DNA of 64,000 nucleotides from Adineta vaga (GCA_021613535.1 CP075493.1:5580001-5644000), one strand, 5' to 3'; positions 30,379 to 41,158 are shown, numbered from the stretch's first letter. The notes: generated from the sequence alone by a model not told the origin. A program made the numbers and translations.

Positions 30379-30729
30379 TTAATCTCACAAATGACGATTC
30401 TTTTTTGACTTTTTTTTATCATATGATAAATTTTATTGAGTCTGTATAAGAAGTGATCGTTAATAAAACATAAAAGTTATGATTTCTTGAATCATGTATT
30501 CATGTCATATGAATAAATAGTAATATTTGAATATTTTACAGATTATTTTATTCTAATCATGCATATAGAATCGATGATAAAAATAATTTTCGAAAGTTTA
30601 TTTGAAATTTTATATGAAGTTTTTTATTGAGTTTAGTAACAAGTTAGTTTTGTGTTAGTACATCGAATAAAGAATGATTTTATATTTTAATCATTATAAA
30701 ATAGATTAAGTAATGATTCATCGTTTATT
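30379..30729. other. Intergenic between convergent genes
   Basis: AT-rich 350 bp between converging 3' ends. I looked for WWE/ART remnants of the upstream paralog here and saw none. AATAAA occurs at about 30,510 and 30,665 on the plus strand. Confidence 0.5.
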
Positions 30730-31851
30730 TTCAACGTCTGCGTTTAGCATGTTCTTTATCGCCATCATTGATTCTCTCAAGACATCGTTGTTCGTCTTTG
30801 TCTTCCTTGCAAAAACGTTCGGAACTTTCAATCAGTTTATTCACTTCTTGATCTGCTTCTGCAACTATTGCCTTTTCTACCTCACCAATTTTGAGCAGAT
30901 GTTCACTGAAATTTTCAAGATTTTCATCTTTTTTTATATTCTCTCGTAAAATAGCTGGTACAATTACACGAGCATACTAAAGAAATGATGGAAACATAAG
31001 GTAGAATTTGCTATATTACTGTATAGAGGTTCTGTCTTACTCTTGGATTCAGTGAAGTGTTGAGATCATACACAATTGCAATTCGTTGGGATTCAAGAAG
31101 ATGATCATCAATTTTACCATCAACGTGACGTCGAGCGGCTTTAGTATAAATATCAATAATTTGAGAAATAAGTCGATTGGGTTCTTTGTCTTGTGCTTGC
31201 CTACGACGGCGGCCTGACCCTTCCAAATCACACTTTGAGTTAACACAAACACCACTTGATTTACCGATTAGTTCAAACGATTGAGTGATGTAAAAATTAA
31301 ACCAATCTCCCTGAATATTATATTAATATCCTATGAATACATCGAAGTCCAATAAATTATTACATACTCTATATCCGATCTCAACTCTGACATTGTCAGA
31401 TTCATGAATATAAGTTCCAATAGACGTTGCAGGACTGTTCAATGGACATTTCAGTGATGATACAGGTGATTGATTAGCGATACTATCTCTGATAACACAT
31501 GGAACCGGATGATCATCCGTAGGAAAAAATATCACTGTATACTACGATTAAAACATAAGTATTGTATATAATATAATGAATATGAAAAGTGCTTACCTCG
31601 ACGATAGGATATTCTCTTCCATTTTGATTTGAAGTAACAAAAATTTCAACGAATTCATTTCTGAGCAATACTTCGGTGCAATTAGGACGGCACAAAAATT
31701 GTTCTCCATTTTCACCGGCTGCTTTTGGAAATGGTTTCAGATGTGGATCGTTCCAATAATGGCATTCTCCAACCTCGTCGAAACTTCGTATCTTAAGTGA
31801 ATACGAAGTCGACAAGTAAAGAATACCAGCAACGATTATTAAACGATTCAT
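30730..31851 (-). CDS. Secreted protein with a WNDPHL (VWD-like) motif, function unknown
   Basis: Four-exon minus-strand gene of about 300 residues. It starts with a clear signal peptide (MNRLIIVAGILYLSTSYS). The mature N-terminus has CHYWNDPHLKPFP then GEQFLCRPNCTEVLLRNEF, a cysteine/aromatic pattern resembling the start of von Willebrand factor type D modules (C...GDPH). A polybasic GSGRRRRQ could be a furin-like cleavage site at about 31,195-31,215. The C-terminal part is helical and charged (IGEVEKAIVAEADQEVNK) and ends HAKRRR. I do not recognise an ortholog. A TATA-like TATATATATA (31891-31900) is placed 40 bp upstream of the ATG. Exon junctions used GT-AG introns of about 50-60 nt. VWD relationship is a suggestion only. 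Confidence 0.75.
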
Positions 31852-31890
31852 TTGATAAATAAAAGTAATGATAAAGGTATGTTGTGATTC

Positions 31891-31900
31891 TATATATATA
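31891..31900 (-). promoter_or_regulatory. TATA-like box of the secreted WNDPHL gene
   Basis: TATATATATA preceded, in the minus-strand sense, by CCAAAACTG, about 40 bp before the start codon. The distance implies a very short 5' leader. A plain AT-rich simple run is the alternative explanation. Confidence 0.4.
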
Positions 31901-32620
31901 CAGTTTTGGTTGATAAAGTATAATAAGCAATATATATATCAGATGACAGCGACTTCCGAGTATGATTTTTTTCTGAGTTATAGCTATGTATCAATGGACA
32001 GAAATAATTGTAAAATTATTTGAGAAATAAAGATGATAAATTTATATTGACAGCTGATATAAAGACTATAAACATATACGTCAATCGGTTTATTTGATTT
32101 GATCAACATGATCTGATCCTATGAATCATTCGTTTTCGTATCTAGTGAATGATTCAGATAAAGTATATTACGTACGAGATGACCCGAATAGCAATGCAAT
32201 GAATCCTATTTCTTTGTCTATTTTATTTAAAATATACGTTCAAACCACATCACTTTTATATGCATCCGTAAATGAGTAATGAAGAACTACTTGAATTCCA
32301 ATAATTGCAAACATGAATTATGGTATGACGTATTTTACCGAAGCGATCAAAGAGGAAACTTTTGTTTAAATATCCTATTTTTACTATTGATATATTTTGC
32401 ACATATGTAATCATTGATCAAGAAAAAACCTAATTAACATACAGAGAGAGAGCAAAATAAGTCTACATCTGATAATACAGTTAACACACAGAAAAAAAGA
32501 AAAACATTATTTTATATATAGATTGAGTATTTTATCCGTCGTTTATTGATTGTTTTCTAAAACAAAGACAATATATTCATTTTTAGGGGAAAAAATCTTT
32601 TAAAATAAAGACTTACGTAA
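31901..32620. other. Intergenic, no gene recognised
   Basis: AT-rich 720 bp between the promoter of the secreted gene and the 3' end of the acidic protein gene, both on the minus strand. No conserved ORF or RNA gene was recognised. Confidence 0.5.
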
Positions 32621-33217
32621 TCAAACTTCAACAGCTGTGTTGCCATTAACAATAATATTATTTTCAGATTCTTTTGTTTCCATAATAGGTGTATCTACTA
32701 TTTCAGTAATTTTAATTTTCTTTGTTTGATCAGTTGGACGTTCATCATTATCATTCGTTGTTTCTTCTGCAGGTTCATCCTCTTGTTCAAGTTCACGTTT
32801 CTTACTATTGGTACTATCAGTACCATTTGAAATAACAGCTGATTCTTCTTTTTCACTTTCATTCACTTCTTTTAATGGTATATTAGGTCGACCAGGTGAT
32901 ACACAAGTCGGAGGTACAGATGTACTTGTTTCAGCAACATTTTCTTGTTCATTAATTGATTTATTTGATGAAACTACTTCATCTTCTTTCTTTTCTACAG
33001 ATATTTCTTCTGTTGTTTTTGTGGATACATCTTCAGTAATTGCTTCTTCACCATTGGTTTTTGGTTCATCGTTATTCATAACTGCTTGTTCACCGTTCAT
33101 TTTCAATGAATCTTTTGAAATAGACGATTCTCCATTTGTCTTTGATGTATCATCAGTAACTGTTTCAACAACAGCTGTTGATTCTTCGGTTTGAATGGGT
33201 GCTTCAGTATTTTCCAT
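32621..33217 (-). CDS. Acidic intrinsically disordered protein, unknown function
   Basis: Single-exon frame of 198 residues starting at an ATG in a good context (AACCATGG). It is almost entirely E, D, T, S, N and K, with no predicted fold. Short imperfect repeats of the form K(T/M)NGE occur three times near the N-terminus. The C-terminal half has KKRELEQEDEPAEE and later TKKIKITE, which could act as a bipartite nuclear signal. It lies head to head with NASP across about 810 bp; both end in acidic-plus-basic tails, so a chromatin-related role is imaginable but unsupported. The antisense strand is also open (32,808-33,194), an effect of codon composition. The strong ATG context and the biased composition argue that the minus frame is the real one. 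Confidence 0.6.
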   Translation of the reverse strand: MENTEAPIQTEESTAVVETVTDDTSKTNGESSISKDSLKMNGEQAVMNNDEPKTNGEEAITEDVSTKTTEEISVEKKEDEVVSSNKSINEQENVAETSTSVPPTCVSPGRPNIPLKEVNESEKEESAVISNGTDSTNSKKRELEQEDEPAEETTNDNDERPTDQTKKIKITEIVDTPIMETKESENNIIVNGNTAVEV

Positions 33218-34028
33218 GGTTTTTCTCGAAAACAAACTTCAACAAAGAAAACGGTATACGATCGGTTCGTCCGGATATGTTCGCTTACTTATGAAAGAGG
33301 AATGAACTTGTTGTGACTAGTCCGACGGTTAGATGTAGAATGAGACGATATGTAGAAAACGCAAGCAAGTTATATAATGATATAGGCAGACGGACGGACG
33401 GATAGATATATAGATAGAGAAACAGACAGACAACGGATTATTGTTCAATTTTAAAAAGACAAAGAATTAACGAGGAAATTCTCGAAATATTTCTTTCAGA
33501 CATTGAATCAGAAAAAAAATCTTTCAAAATTGAAATAATTATAATTAATATTCTTTAAAAAACTAAAATAATATCAAGATTATTGATTGGTAATTCTGAT
33601 AAACCAATAGAAAACGATCGAATTCCGTATAGTTATAGTTATGATATAATAATAAAATCAAATAGTCATCGTCACTTTTGTTCGTCTTTGTTTCGTAAGA
33701 AAAAGAAAGATATAATGTCAATGGATGAAGAAATTAAGGTCGATTGGAATAAGTACAGCTGGTGGACATAATATGGATAAAGTGAATGATATTAATCACA
33801 AACGAGAAAACGATAAAAATGAAACAAGCATTAACTCGAAAGAAGACGATTGTACGGATCTATCAATAACACCAAAGAAATATATGGAAAATAATTGAAA
33901 CAAATCCAAAAATATCGAATTGAAGAACTTATTGTAGTTTAATTTGATTGTTTTATCAAATATCTTTAAACGTTATATTATTATACATATCGAATCAACT
34001 TTTACTTTTTATTTTAGATTAAACGATT
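33218..34028. other. Head-to-head intergenic region with two small upstream ORFs
   Basis: Separates the acidic-protein start from the NASP start. It contains CAGACGGACGGACGGA-type short repeats near 33,387-33,402 and two adjacent small ATG frames: MSMDEEIKVDWNKYSWWT ending at about 33,771, and a 41-codon frame at 33,773-33,898 starting MDKVND. Both are rich in charged residues and could be uORFs or exons of an unrecognised small gene. A splice acceptor (TATTTTAG, ending about 34,018) precedes the NASP ATG. Confidence 0.45.
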
Positions 34029-35257
34029 ATGACAACAGCAACAGCAACAACAACATCGGCATCATTTTGTCGTGTTGAAATCAAGTAAGTTTAAAATTAT
34101 CTTCTAGAAGATTCGAAGATTTCTCATTCGTTAAGTTTCACCTTCAATTGCCCATGTTTATTTAGAGATGAAGAGGCCAATGCATCGTTTCTCCTTGGTA
34201 AACGTGATGTATTATTAAATAATTATCAATCAGCATGCGATCATCTATCGAAAACTTGTGAACGAATGTGAGAAAAGATTTATCGTTTATGTACAATAAC
34301 GTAAAGAATTTCTTCTAGTGTTAAATTATCTGGAAATGATACGACACCTGAACTTGCGGAACCATATTTCTATTATGGTCAAGCCTTACTTTATCTTGGC
34401 CTTAGTGAACAACAAGTATTTGGCAGTGATATTGTCAAAGGTGAATAAAAAAAGTCTTGACTGGTTGTGCAATTGACTCTGATTCATTGATTTTTGTAGA
34501 TACAGATAATGATGAAAATGAAATAATCGAAGAAGAAAACGAAGAAGACGATAAACCTACTGGATCAACAGAGAATGGAAAAGGTGAACAAGGAGAAGGA
34601 GAAGTAGACAATGAAGATGATTCTATTCCTGATGATGAAAATGTTAATGATCTTGAACGTGCATTTGAAATTCTTGAATGTGCACATATGATCTATTCAA
34701 AAATGTTAGATGATTATCCAAATGATTCATTTATTATCACGCGTATAGCTGATATTCATGTAATGCTTGCAGATATTTGTAATGAAAATGGTGATCATGA
34801 AAATGCTCTTTCAAATGTTCTCAAAGCTATTGAATTACAAGAAACAATCAATGAACAGCAACGTTATCGTTTACTTGCTGAAAGTTATTATAAATTAGGT
34901 TTAATCTATGAATTAATCGGTAAATTTTCTGAAGCAATGGAAAGTTTTGACAAAGCAATTGATGCAATTCATCAAGCAATGAAACAATTAGATGGTGATG
35001 ATAAAGAAAGTGAACGAGAAGAATTGAAATCACTTCTACCAGCCATGGAACTCAAACGAAATGATGCAAAAGCATCGCTTGCTGATCGACATTTAATTGC
35101 ACAAGCAAGAAAAATTCTTATGGGAACAAATAATACAACAGAAGCTAAAACAACAGAAGCACCAGCTAAAGATATTACATTAAATGTTCGACATAAACGA
35201 CCAGTTACTGAAATCGAAAACGATGAAGAAGCGACTAAGAAAGTTAAAAATGAATAA
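34029..35257 (+). CDS. NASP: NASP-family histone chaperone (SHNi-TPR)
   Basis: NASP/Sim3/Hif1 proteins bind H3-H4 (and H1) and deliver histones for chromatin assembly. The start ATG at 34029 gives MTTATATTTSASFCRVEIK. The first TPR follows (DEEANASFLLGKRDVLLNNY), then the typical AEPYFYYGQALLYLGL. A long acidic insertion sits inside the TPR array (DNDENEIIEEENEEDDKP), as in NASP. The later TPRs read LERAFEILECAHMIYSKML, IHVMLADICNENGDHENALS and LLAESYYKLGLIYELIGKFS. The tail is basic (RHKRPVTEIEND, TKKVKNE), a likely nuclear signal. Four exons; about 345 residues. AATAAA near 35,290 follows the stop, and the next gene's ATG lies only 65 bp downstream. Confidence 0.93.
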
Positions 35258-35322
35258 AACTCTGTGTGTTGTTAATATGTGTAAATTCAAATAAAACTCA
35301 TCTAGTTGATTATTTCTTGTAG
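35258..35322 (+). promoter_or_regulatory. 65-bp gene junction with polyA signal and acceptor abutting the next ATG
   Basis: CAAATAAAACTC (about 35,288) is followed by a T-rich tract and TTATTTCTTGTAG directly joined to ATG at 35323. No room exists for an independent promoter of usual size. This is the clearest operon-type, trans-splicing-compatible junction in the window. Confidence 0.55.
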
Positions 35323-36438
35323 ATGGATTTTAGTCGTTTAGCATTTGAATTTCAATGGGAACAATGTTTTTCTTTAATAGACAAATGGAAAAACACGATG
35401 ATAGATCATATACTTCATGTACATCAAGAAAAATTCTCCGAAATTGAAATGTATAAAGAACAAGCAGAAAAAAATGTACTTCATGAAAAGACAAATTTAA
35501 TCTTGAATATGAATGAATATTTTCAACATCCATCTATTTTATCCAATGAAATAGATATATTTAAAATTCGATTAAATCAATTGAAACAAAATATTATTCA
35601 TCGTCCATTACCATTAAACATAGATATCGATGCATCTTCATTAAAAAATTCCATCTTAATTCATCCGATTTTCGATAAACATGTTTTCAATCAACGAAAT
35701 CTTCTTGTCGAATATCAATTGAATACTCAATCGGTATATTTAATCGCGACATCAAATAATCAAATTATTCTTGTTAATAATCAATTGAAAATATACTTAT
35801 ATGATAAATTAATTGGTTTTATCAATGAAATCAATCTCTTAGATCACACGGACGAATTTCTAAATGATATATGTTGGTCATCAACTTATAAAAATTTTCT
35901 TTTTCTCTGCGATCATTCACTGTGGTCATTAGAAAATTTACAATTGAAAAAACTTGCACAAATAACAAATAAAAAACATTTCGTTAATAATTTAACATCA
36001 TTTCATAATACAATATTTCTTATTTATAATCAAGGAGAATTTATTGAACGATGGAGAATTCAACCGGAATGGAAATTAGAAAAACGCTGGATAAAACAAC
36101 ATCAAAATGATAGCTTAATTTCAATAAGTTCAAATCGCGAACATTTACTTTTTTATACAACAAAATCAATACAAATATCTACGAATGATTTGATCATTCA
36201 ATATTCAATTGATTTAACAAATCATGACCATATCTATTCAAATTTTATTTTCTTATCCCAATATCAAATTTGGTTAACAGTTGATAAACAAACTAAAATG
36301 ATCAATTATTTTCATTTAAATCAGCGAACTATTCAAACACTTGATCAGATAGATGTTCGAGTGATAAGTGCAATGGGTAACGATTTGGCTCTTATTACCA
36401 AAGATAAATGGCGTTTACAGATAGTTTCCTTTACATAG
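35323..36438 (+). CDS. Intronless beta-propeller-like protein, unknown function
   Basis: A 371-residue frame without introns, in a neighbourhood where most large genes have several. The N-terminal ~90 residues are helical and resemble a coiled coil (WKNTMIDHILHVHQEKFSEI, then KNVLHEKTNLIL). From about residue 110 to the end there are repeated beta-rich segments with spaced W/F/L patterns (VEYQLNTQSVYLIATSNNQI, NDICWSSTYKNFLFLCDHSL, IHNTIFLIY-like, ISSNREHLLFYTTKSIQI). This suggests a WD/NHL-type propeller of about five or six blades. I do not recognise an ortholog. The layout is reminiscent of the coiled coil plus propeller of some TRIM/NHL proteins without RING or B-box, which is inference. 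Co-transcription with NASP and ASPSCR1 is suggested by spacing. Confidence 0.75.
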   Translation: MDFSRLAFEFQWEQCFSLIDKWKNTMIDHILHVHQEKFSEIEMYKEQAEKNVLHEKTNLILNMNEYFQHPSILSNEIDIFKIRLNQLKQNIIHRPLPLNIDIDASSLKNSILIHPIFDKHVFNQRNLLVEYQLNTQSVYLIATSNNQIILVNNQLKIYLYDKLIGFINEINLLDHTDEFLNDICWSSTYKNFLFLCDHSLWSLENLQLKKLAQITNKKHFVNNLTSFHNTIFLIYNQGEFIERWRIQPEWKLEKRWIKQHQNDSLISISSNREHLLFYTTKSIQISTNDLIIQYSIDLTNHDHIYSNFIFLSQYQIWLTVDKQTKMINYFHLNQRTIQTLDQIDVRVISAMGNDLALITKDKWRLQIVSFT

Positions 36439-36560
36439 ATCAGATATATTCTCTTCTTGTTTCCTTTTGTTTGTTTTCCTTCCTTCTCTTGTTTTTTTGT
36501 TGATTTTTGACATGTAAATTATGAATATAGACGAACTTGATATTTTAGATTAGAATAATC

Positions 36561-38781
36561 ATGGCGAAAGCAACTATTACAATTTTATGTCCTAGTGGAC
36601 ATCGACGAAAAGCAAATATGACACCGAATAGCAATTTATTGCAAGTAAGAAAGTTTCTCATGATATAGTTTAGAGAATAAGATGAGAATCGAAAGTTCAG
36701 TTAAGATAGTTTGTACAAAATACTGATTAGACTAGATCAAATTTCGATGTACTTTAATTGTTTATTTTGTTTCTTATCTTGTAGGTTTTGGAAGATATGT
36801 GTCATCAAGAAAATTTAGATTCATCTGAATGGGGTATTATGTAAGTCAATTGAAAATATCTTGTTTAATCGTAGCTAAAATCGAATTATAGACATCAACG
36901 TAAAAAATGTGATTTAACAATACCATGGCGTTTAACAGCTATACCAACGAATGCTCTTTTAGAAATGTATAAATTAGAAGAACGTCGACCTCTAAGTGAT
37001 GTAACTGTTCAATTACAATTACCAGATAGTTCAAGACATGCAGGTAGTTTTCAACCTTCAATGGTACTTCGAGAGATGTTGAATTGGTATCGCTGTCAAC
37101 CTAATAGGTGAATTGTTATTACTAAAGAAGTTTTCAATGAGAATTTTAATTAAATTTAAGTTCACTAGCAGTCTTCGATAATTCAATGCATAATGGCGAA
37201 CAATTATATCCAGTATGTTCATACATGAGTGAAGAAATCATTGGCGATTATGCTCTATCGAATACTACTATACGAGAATTAGGACTTACAAGTGGAGCAG
37301 CAGTTATTCGGTACGTGTGCAAAAAACAAAACTTAGATAACCATTGTATTTGAATATGTATTTCATATTATTTCAGTTATAATCATCGTGCAATGAACGA
37401 AGAAGATTTGAAAAAGAATAATAGTCGTATTGATGAAAAACTCGCTCGTCGTCGTCCACAATCACAACAACAGCAACAACAAATCGTACAATCTGCCAAT
37501 CCGGGTCCTGTATCTACTACTACTACTACTACTACTACTACAACTGCTCTTCCCACGACAACAATATCTACTCCTCAATATTCTATTAAAGATACTTCAG
37601 TGACATCTTTTCGTAATGATGAATATTCCATATTTCGTGATCCTCCCGTTTCTCGTCCGACTACTACCACAGTATGTATTTATCTATCATTTGGATAAAG
37701 AAAAGTAGACTTAATTATTTTACACTAGTCTCAACAACAACAAGTTACATTAGCTGAAGCATTAGGTATAAATATCGCATTTGATCAATCATCTGCATTT
37801 CAGCAACAGCAATCATTAGATTCTCAACCTAATTTTAGTGATTTTAAAGTAATTTCATAATACTCATAGATGTACATTTAATTTAATTATTTTAGTTTCC
37901 TGAAGCAACTAAAGGTCAAAATCTCTATCAGAATGACTCTTCTGGAAATGATCATCATTCACGCAATTCAAAAGTAAATTTGTTCTAATAATAATATTTG
38001 ACATATCATTTCCTTACATGAAAATTAGTCTTGTGATCGGCATATAATGGCTTATGATCTTACAAAGATTCCTTCTACATCGGCAAATAACACTGAAGAT
38101 TTACCAGATAGTTTTTTTGAATTAACATCTGATGATCTTCGATCAGTGTTAAATAGTTTACGACAGCAAAGGTAATTTGAATTATTCTTGTACAAATACA
38201 TGAAATTACAAATATCATCGATTATTTTTAGTGCGGAAGATAATCCTTTAGAAACGCGTTCAATGCGTGAAAGAGCTCAATCAGCACGTATTAATGCCTA
38301 TGAAAATATTGCTATACGATTCGTTGTTAATTCTAATATTATTCTTCAAGGATTATTTTATCCCAACGAAACAGTTGCAAATCTTCTTGAATTTGTTCGA
38401 ACAAACTTGATATGTCCTCAACTGACACAATCAGATTTTTATCTTTATACATCACCACCACGTGTTGTACTATCAGATTTAACTAAATCACTTTCAACAT
38501 ATGATTTAATTCCAGCTGCTTATGTTTATCTCGGTCATCGAAAAGTATCACCACTTGTTATTGAACTTGCATCGAATATTCGTATTGGAACTATAGATGA
38601 AGCAAATCAATTAGTAACACAATATGTATTCAATCGTTCAAATTCAATGAATGTCGATGAAAAATCAACTACAGACACAAATAATACGAATCGACCTGTA
38701 AAACGAAATACAACAGCGACTAATTTGGATGATAAACAAATCCGAGATAAATTAAGTAAATTTTTACCTGGTAAAAAATAA
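36561..38781 (+). CDS. ASPSCR1: ASPSCR1/TUG-type UBX-domain protein
   Basis: TUG tethers GLUT4-type vesicles and, through its UBX domain, engages and disassembles p97/VCP hexamers. The N-terminal ubiquitin-like domain is recognisable (TILCPSGHRRKANMTPNS, LLQVLEDMCHQENLD, CDLTIPWRLTAIPTNALLEM), followed by a second ubiquitin-like region (YPVCSYMSEEIIGDYALS, TTIRELGLTSGAAVIR). The middle is disordered and Q/T-rich, with an (ACT)n-encoded threonine run (37,513-37,545) and poly-Q stretches. The C-terminal UBX domain runs from about 38,310 to 38,620 (IAIRFVVNSNIILQGLFYPN, FYLYTSPPRVVL, LIPAAYVYLGH). About eight exons. The tail ends in lysines (LSKFLPGKK). It lies 122 bp after the propeller gene, with acceptor-like TATTTTAG (36,541-36,548) before the ATG. 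Confidence 0.92.
37513..37545 (+). repeat. (ACT)n microsatellite inside ASPSCR1
   Basis: About ten ACT/TAC units coding for a polythreonine run in the disordered linker of ASPSCR1. Its in-frame period means length changes would not break the gene. Confidence 0.9.
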
Positions 38782-39297
38782 ACAGTTCGATTTTGCTTTC
38801 ATTTTTATTTGTATCTTATTCATGAGTTTAAAAAACAATAAATTTATCCTAGAAAAAAAAAACTAGACAAAAAAAACAGACGAAATTCCAGCAGATGCGC
38901 TATTTCACTGCGAAGAATATGGGTGGGAAAGAAGCGTCGGAAGACGTCAACAATGCAAAAAATGACCTTAGAATATGCAGAAAAAGAATCTTATGCGTTT
39001 GTCAACATTATCATATCATAACAGTAGAATAAATGAATCTGATGATATTTCCTAGAAAATAAGTTCATGTCAACATATTGTTTATCTATAATTTCATCTA
39101 TCAAATGGAAAATAAATCGTTGAATGCATGTCTCTCATTGATTGAAGATCTCTTATTCGAGTTTTGTACTTAGAGAATATATTCTATACAAATGATTATA
39201 ACTTTATTTAATTGAACAATGCTCGTTTTTCATTAAACAGATAAGGACAAAAAAGAAAATTTAACATTTATTTGGATTACGTTTTTTTTCGTCCGGA
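38782..39297. other. Intergenic between convergent genes
   Basis: 3' flanks of ASPSCR1 (AATAAA at about 38,838) and of the minus-strand antistasin-like gene (TTTATT near 39,268-39,273). No gene recognised. Confidence 0.5.
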
Positions 39298-39573
39298 TCA
39301 ATAGAGAATTTGTGATTTACTGTAACCAACTCGATGTCTTGGATGATGATTTGGATGTCGACCTGTACAGATATTCGATGGACGACAACGACATATAGGA
39401 CAATCAGTTTTATCCATAACATGACCACATTGACAATACATTGAACATGTTGGTGGACATCGTCGATATCCATTTCGTGTTTGAGCAGGAAGAGCTTCGA
39501 TATTAATTGGTATCAAACAAAGACAAAGTCCAACCACGACAAAAGTTAAAAATAGAAATATTTTAATATTCAT
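39298..39573 (-). CDS. Small secreted antistasin-like cysteine-rich protein
   Basis: Single-exon 91-residue protein. It starts with a signal peptide (MNIKIFLFLTFVVVGLCLCL). The mature part has cysteines in the order C-x3-C-x3-C-x-C-x10-C-x2-C-x-C-x5-C (RRCPPTCSMYCQCGHVMD then DCPICRCRPSNIC). The CxCGxxxDxxxCPxCxC arrangement is that of antistasin-type domains, which in leeches and other animals inhibit serine proteases. The C-terminus is basic and histidine-rich (GRHPNHHPRHRVGYSKS), which could help matrix or heparin binding. Inhibitory activity is not shown by the sequence, and the domain is short and single. A TATA-like element (TATAAATA sense, complement at about 39,641-39,650) lies about 70 bp upstream. 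Confidence 0.75.
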   Translation of the reverse strand: MNIKIFLFLTFVVVGLCLCLIPINIEALPAQTRNGYRRCPPTCSMYCQCGHVMDKTDCPICRCRPSNICTGRHPNHHPRHRVGYSKSQILY

Positions 39574-39640
39574 TTTATGTGAACACTATGACGGCAAAAT
39601 AGAGAAATAGAATATCTGATTTAGCTTGATAATAACTAGT

Positions 39641-39650
39641 ATTTATATAC
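39641..39650 (-). promoter_or_regulatory. TATA-like box of the antistasin-like gene
   Basis: Sense-strand GTATATAAATA about 70 bp upstream of the ATG, in a region otherwise free of genes. It fits a core promoter with a transcript start about 40 bp before the ATG. Confidence 0.4.
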
Positions 39651-40077
39651 ACAACTAACAGAACCGGAAGAAGAAAGTATTCCAAGAACGTAATATGCAT
39701 GAATCAGATATCTTCTTCTTCTTCTCTTTTCCAGTTTCTTGATATCATGCTTCGATATCCGACTTGCTATTTATAGGAGATAAATTATTTCTACAATCAA
39801 CAGTTTTCCTATGTACCGCCAGACCAAAAAGATTTAAGGAATAGATGTCGCTAAATAACAATATTCAAATTGTATCGAACAAATTTATCACAAAAATGAA
39901 AATTAAATATATTTATAGAAAAGTTCTGATGTTCAAAAAAGACTTATTTCTTTTCATGTGAAAAATTAAAATCGATTCTGAACTCCAATGGAATTGCTAC
40001 TACTAAAACCGATCCGATGATATGATGATATTGAATCATTGATTGAAGTTTTTTCAACGAATATAAGAATTAAGAAT
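39651..40077. other. Divergent intergenic region
   Basis: Lies between the antistasin-like gene (minus) and the FASTKD-like gene (plus). It contains a short TTC/CTT run at 39,714-39,726. No gene recognised. Confidence 0.5.
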
Positions 40078-41158
40078 ATGTTTTCGTCAAGTCGATCTCT
40101 CTGTTCAGCTCGATTCATTTCGCATCATTTATTTCGATGTCTTCCACGCGTTGCTACATCTAATGATCAATCAACAGGAGACAAATCATCTGATTATGCA
40201 GTAATCAATTCATCTCAACAACATCAAACAGTTATATTTAATGATTACAATGTAGTTAAACCATCAAAACCAGCGACTCGTTCGCGATCAATACCAAAAT
40301 CAGTTCCAAAATTAGTTGATATTCAAACAGGATTAAATCATTTTCTAAAAGAATGTGATGAACGTACATTATTGATTACTATTGAAAATAAATATAAATT
40401 ATTCGATAGTAATACTGTGGCTACTTTCATTCAATGTCTTTATGATTTAAAGATTAAACGTGATTCGTTGGAAAAATCTCATCAACGAATTTATGATTTC
40501 GTCGATTATTTTAGTAAGAGAAATTAAACAAGAAATTTTAGATTATTTAACTATTTTATAACCATCTTAAATTCTAGTATTAAAACATGGTCCACAATTT
40601 GATTTTGATCATATTCTAACCATCTATTTCCAATTATCATCATTAAATGGTACTGCTAATCTTACATCATATTCAGGCAATTATGCTTTAAAAGCACTTA
40701 TACAATTATTAAAACATAATGTGAATAAATATCATTTACAAGATACTGGACGTATTTTACTTACACTTGAACAAGATCTTCATTGTAATATAAAAGATGA
40801 CGAAAGAATTCGTCCATTATTTGATGCATGTTTTCTTCTAACAAAATTTCGTCAAAATGAACTTGATCGTTTAGATGCTCGATCATTAGCAGAATTAGCG
40901 TATGTCTTTGCATCTGAACTTGATCATGTCTATTTTACAAATATTCTTACCGAATATATTCATGATGAATATTATCATGATAAATATTCGACTATGCTAT
41001 TATTTCGTGCGTTAAATCGTCGTGGTTATAAACATAATCGAACATTAGATATTTGTCTTCATTTTGTACATGAAAACAAAGAATTATTCGAAGAAAAAGA
41101 ACTCGATGAAATAAAACAATGTCTCAAAAAATTAGATTATCATATATCAGAAGAATAA
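40078..41158 (+). CDS. Predicted mitochondrial helical-repeat protein (FASTKD-like)
   Basis: Two exons joined by a roughly 50-nt intron (about 40,513-40,577); about 340 residues. The ATG at 40078 is chosen because it yields a basic, Ser/Arg/Leu-rich presequence (MFSSSRSLCSARFISHH) typical of mitochondrial import. The rest is alpha-helical with leucine-patterned repeats (LNHFLKECDERTLLITIENK, ALKALIQLLKHNVNKYHLQD, ARSLAELAYVFASELDHVYF, STMLLFRALNRRGYKHNRTL), reminiscent of FASTK-domain or similar octotricopeptide-like RNA-binding proteins of mitochondria. I cannot see a RAP domain at the C-terminus. Assignment to the FASTK family is tentative; the mitochondrial location is better supported. 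Confidence 0.65.

Noticed and set aside
32808-33194. 128-codon ORF opposite the acidic disordered protein
   Set aside because: Antisense shadow caused by codon bias; its S/V/F-rich translation has no features, while the minus frame has a strong ATG context.
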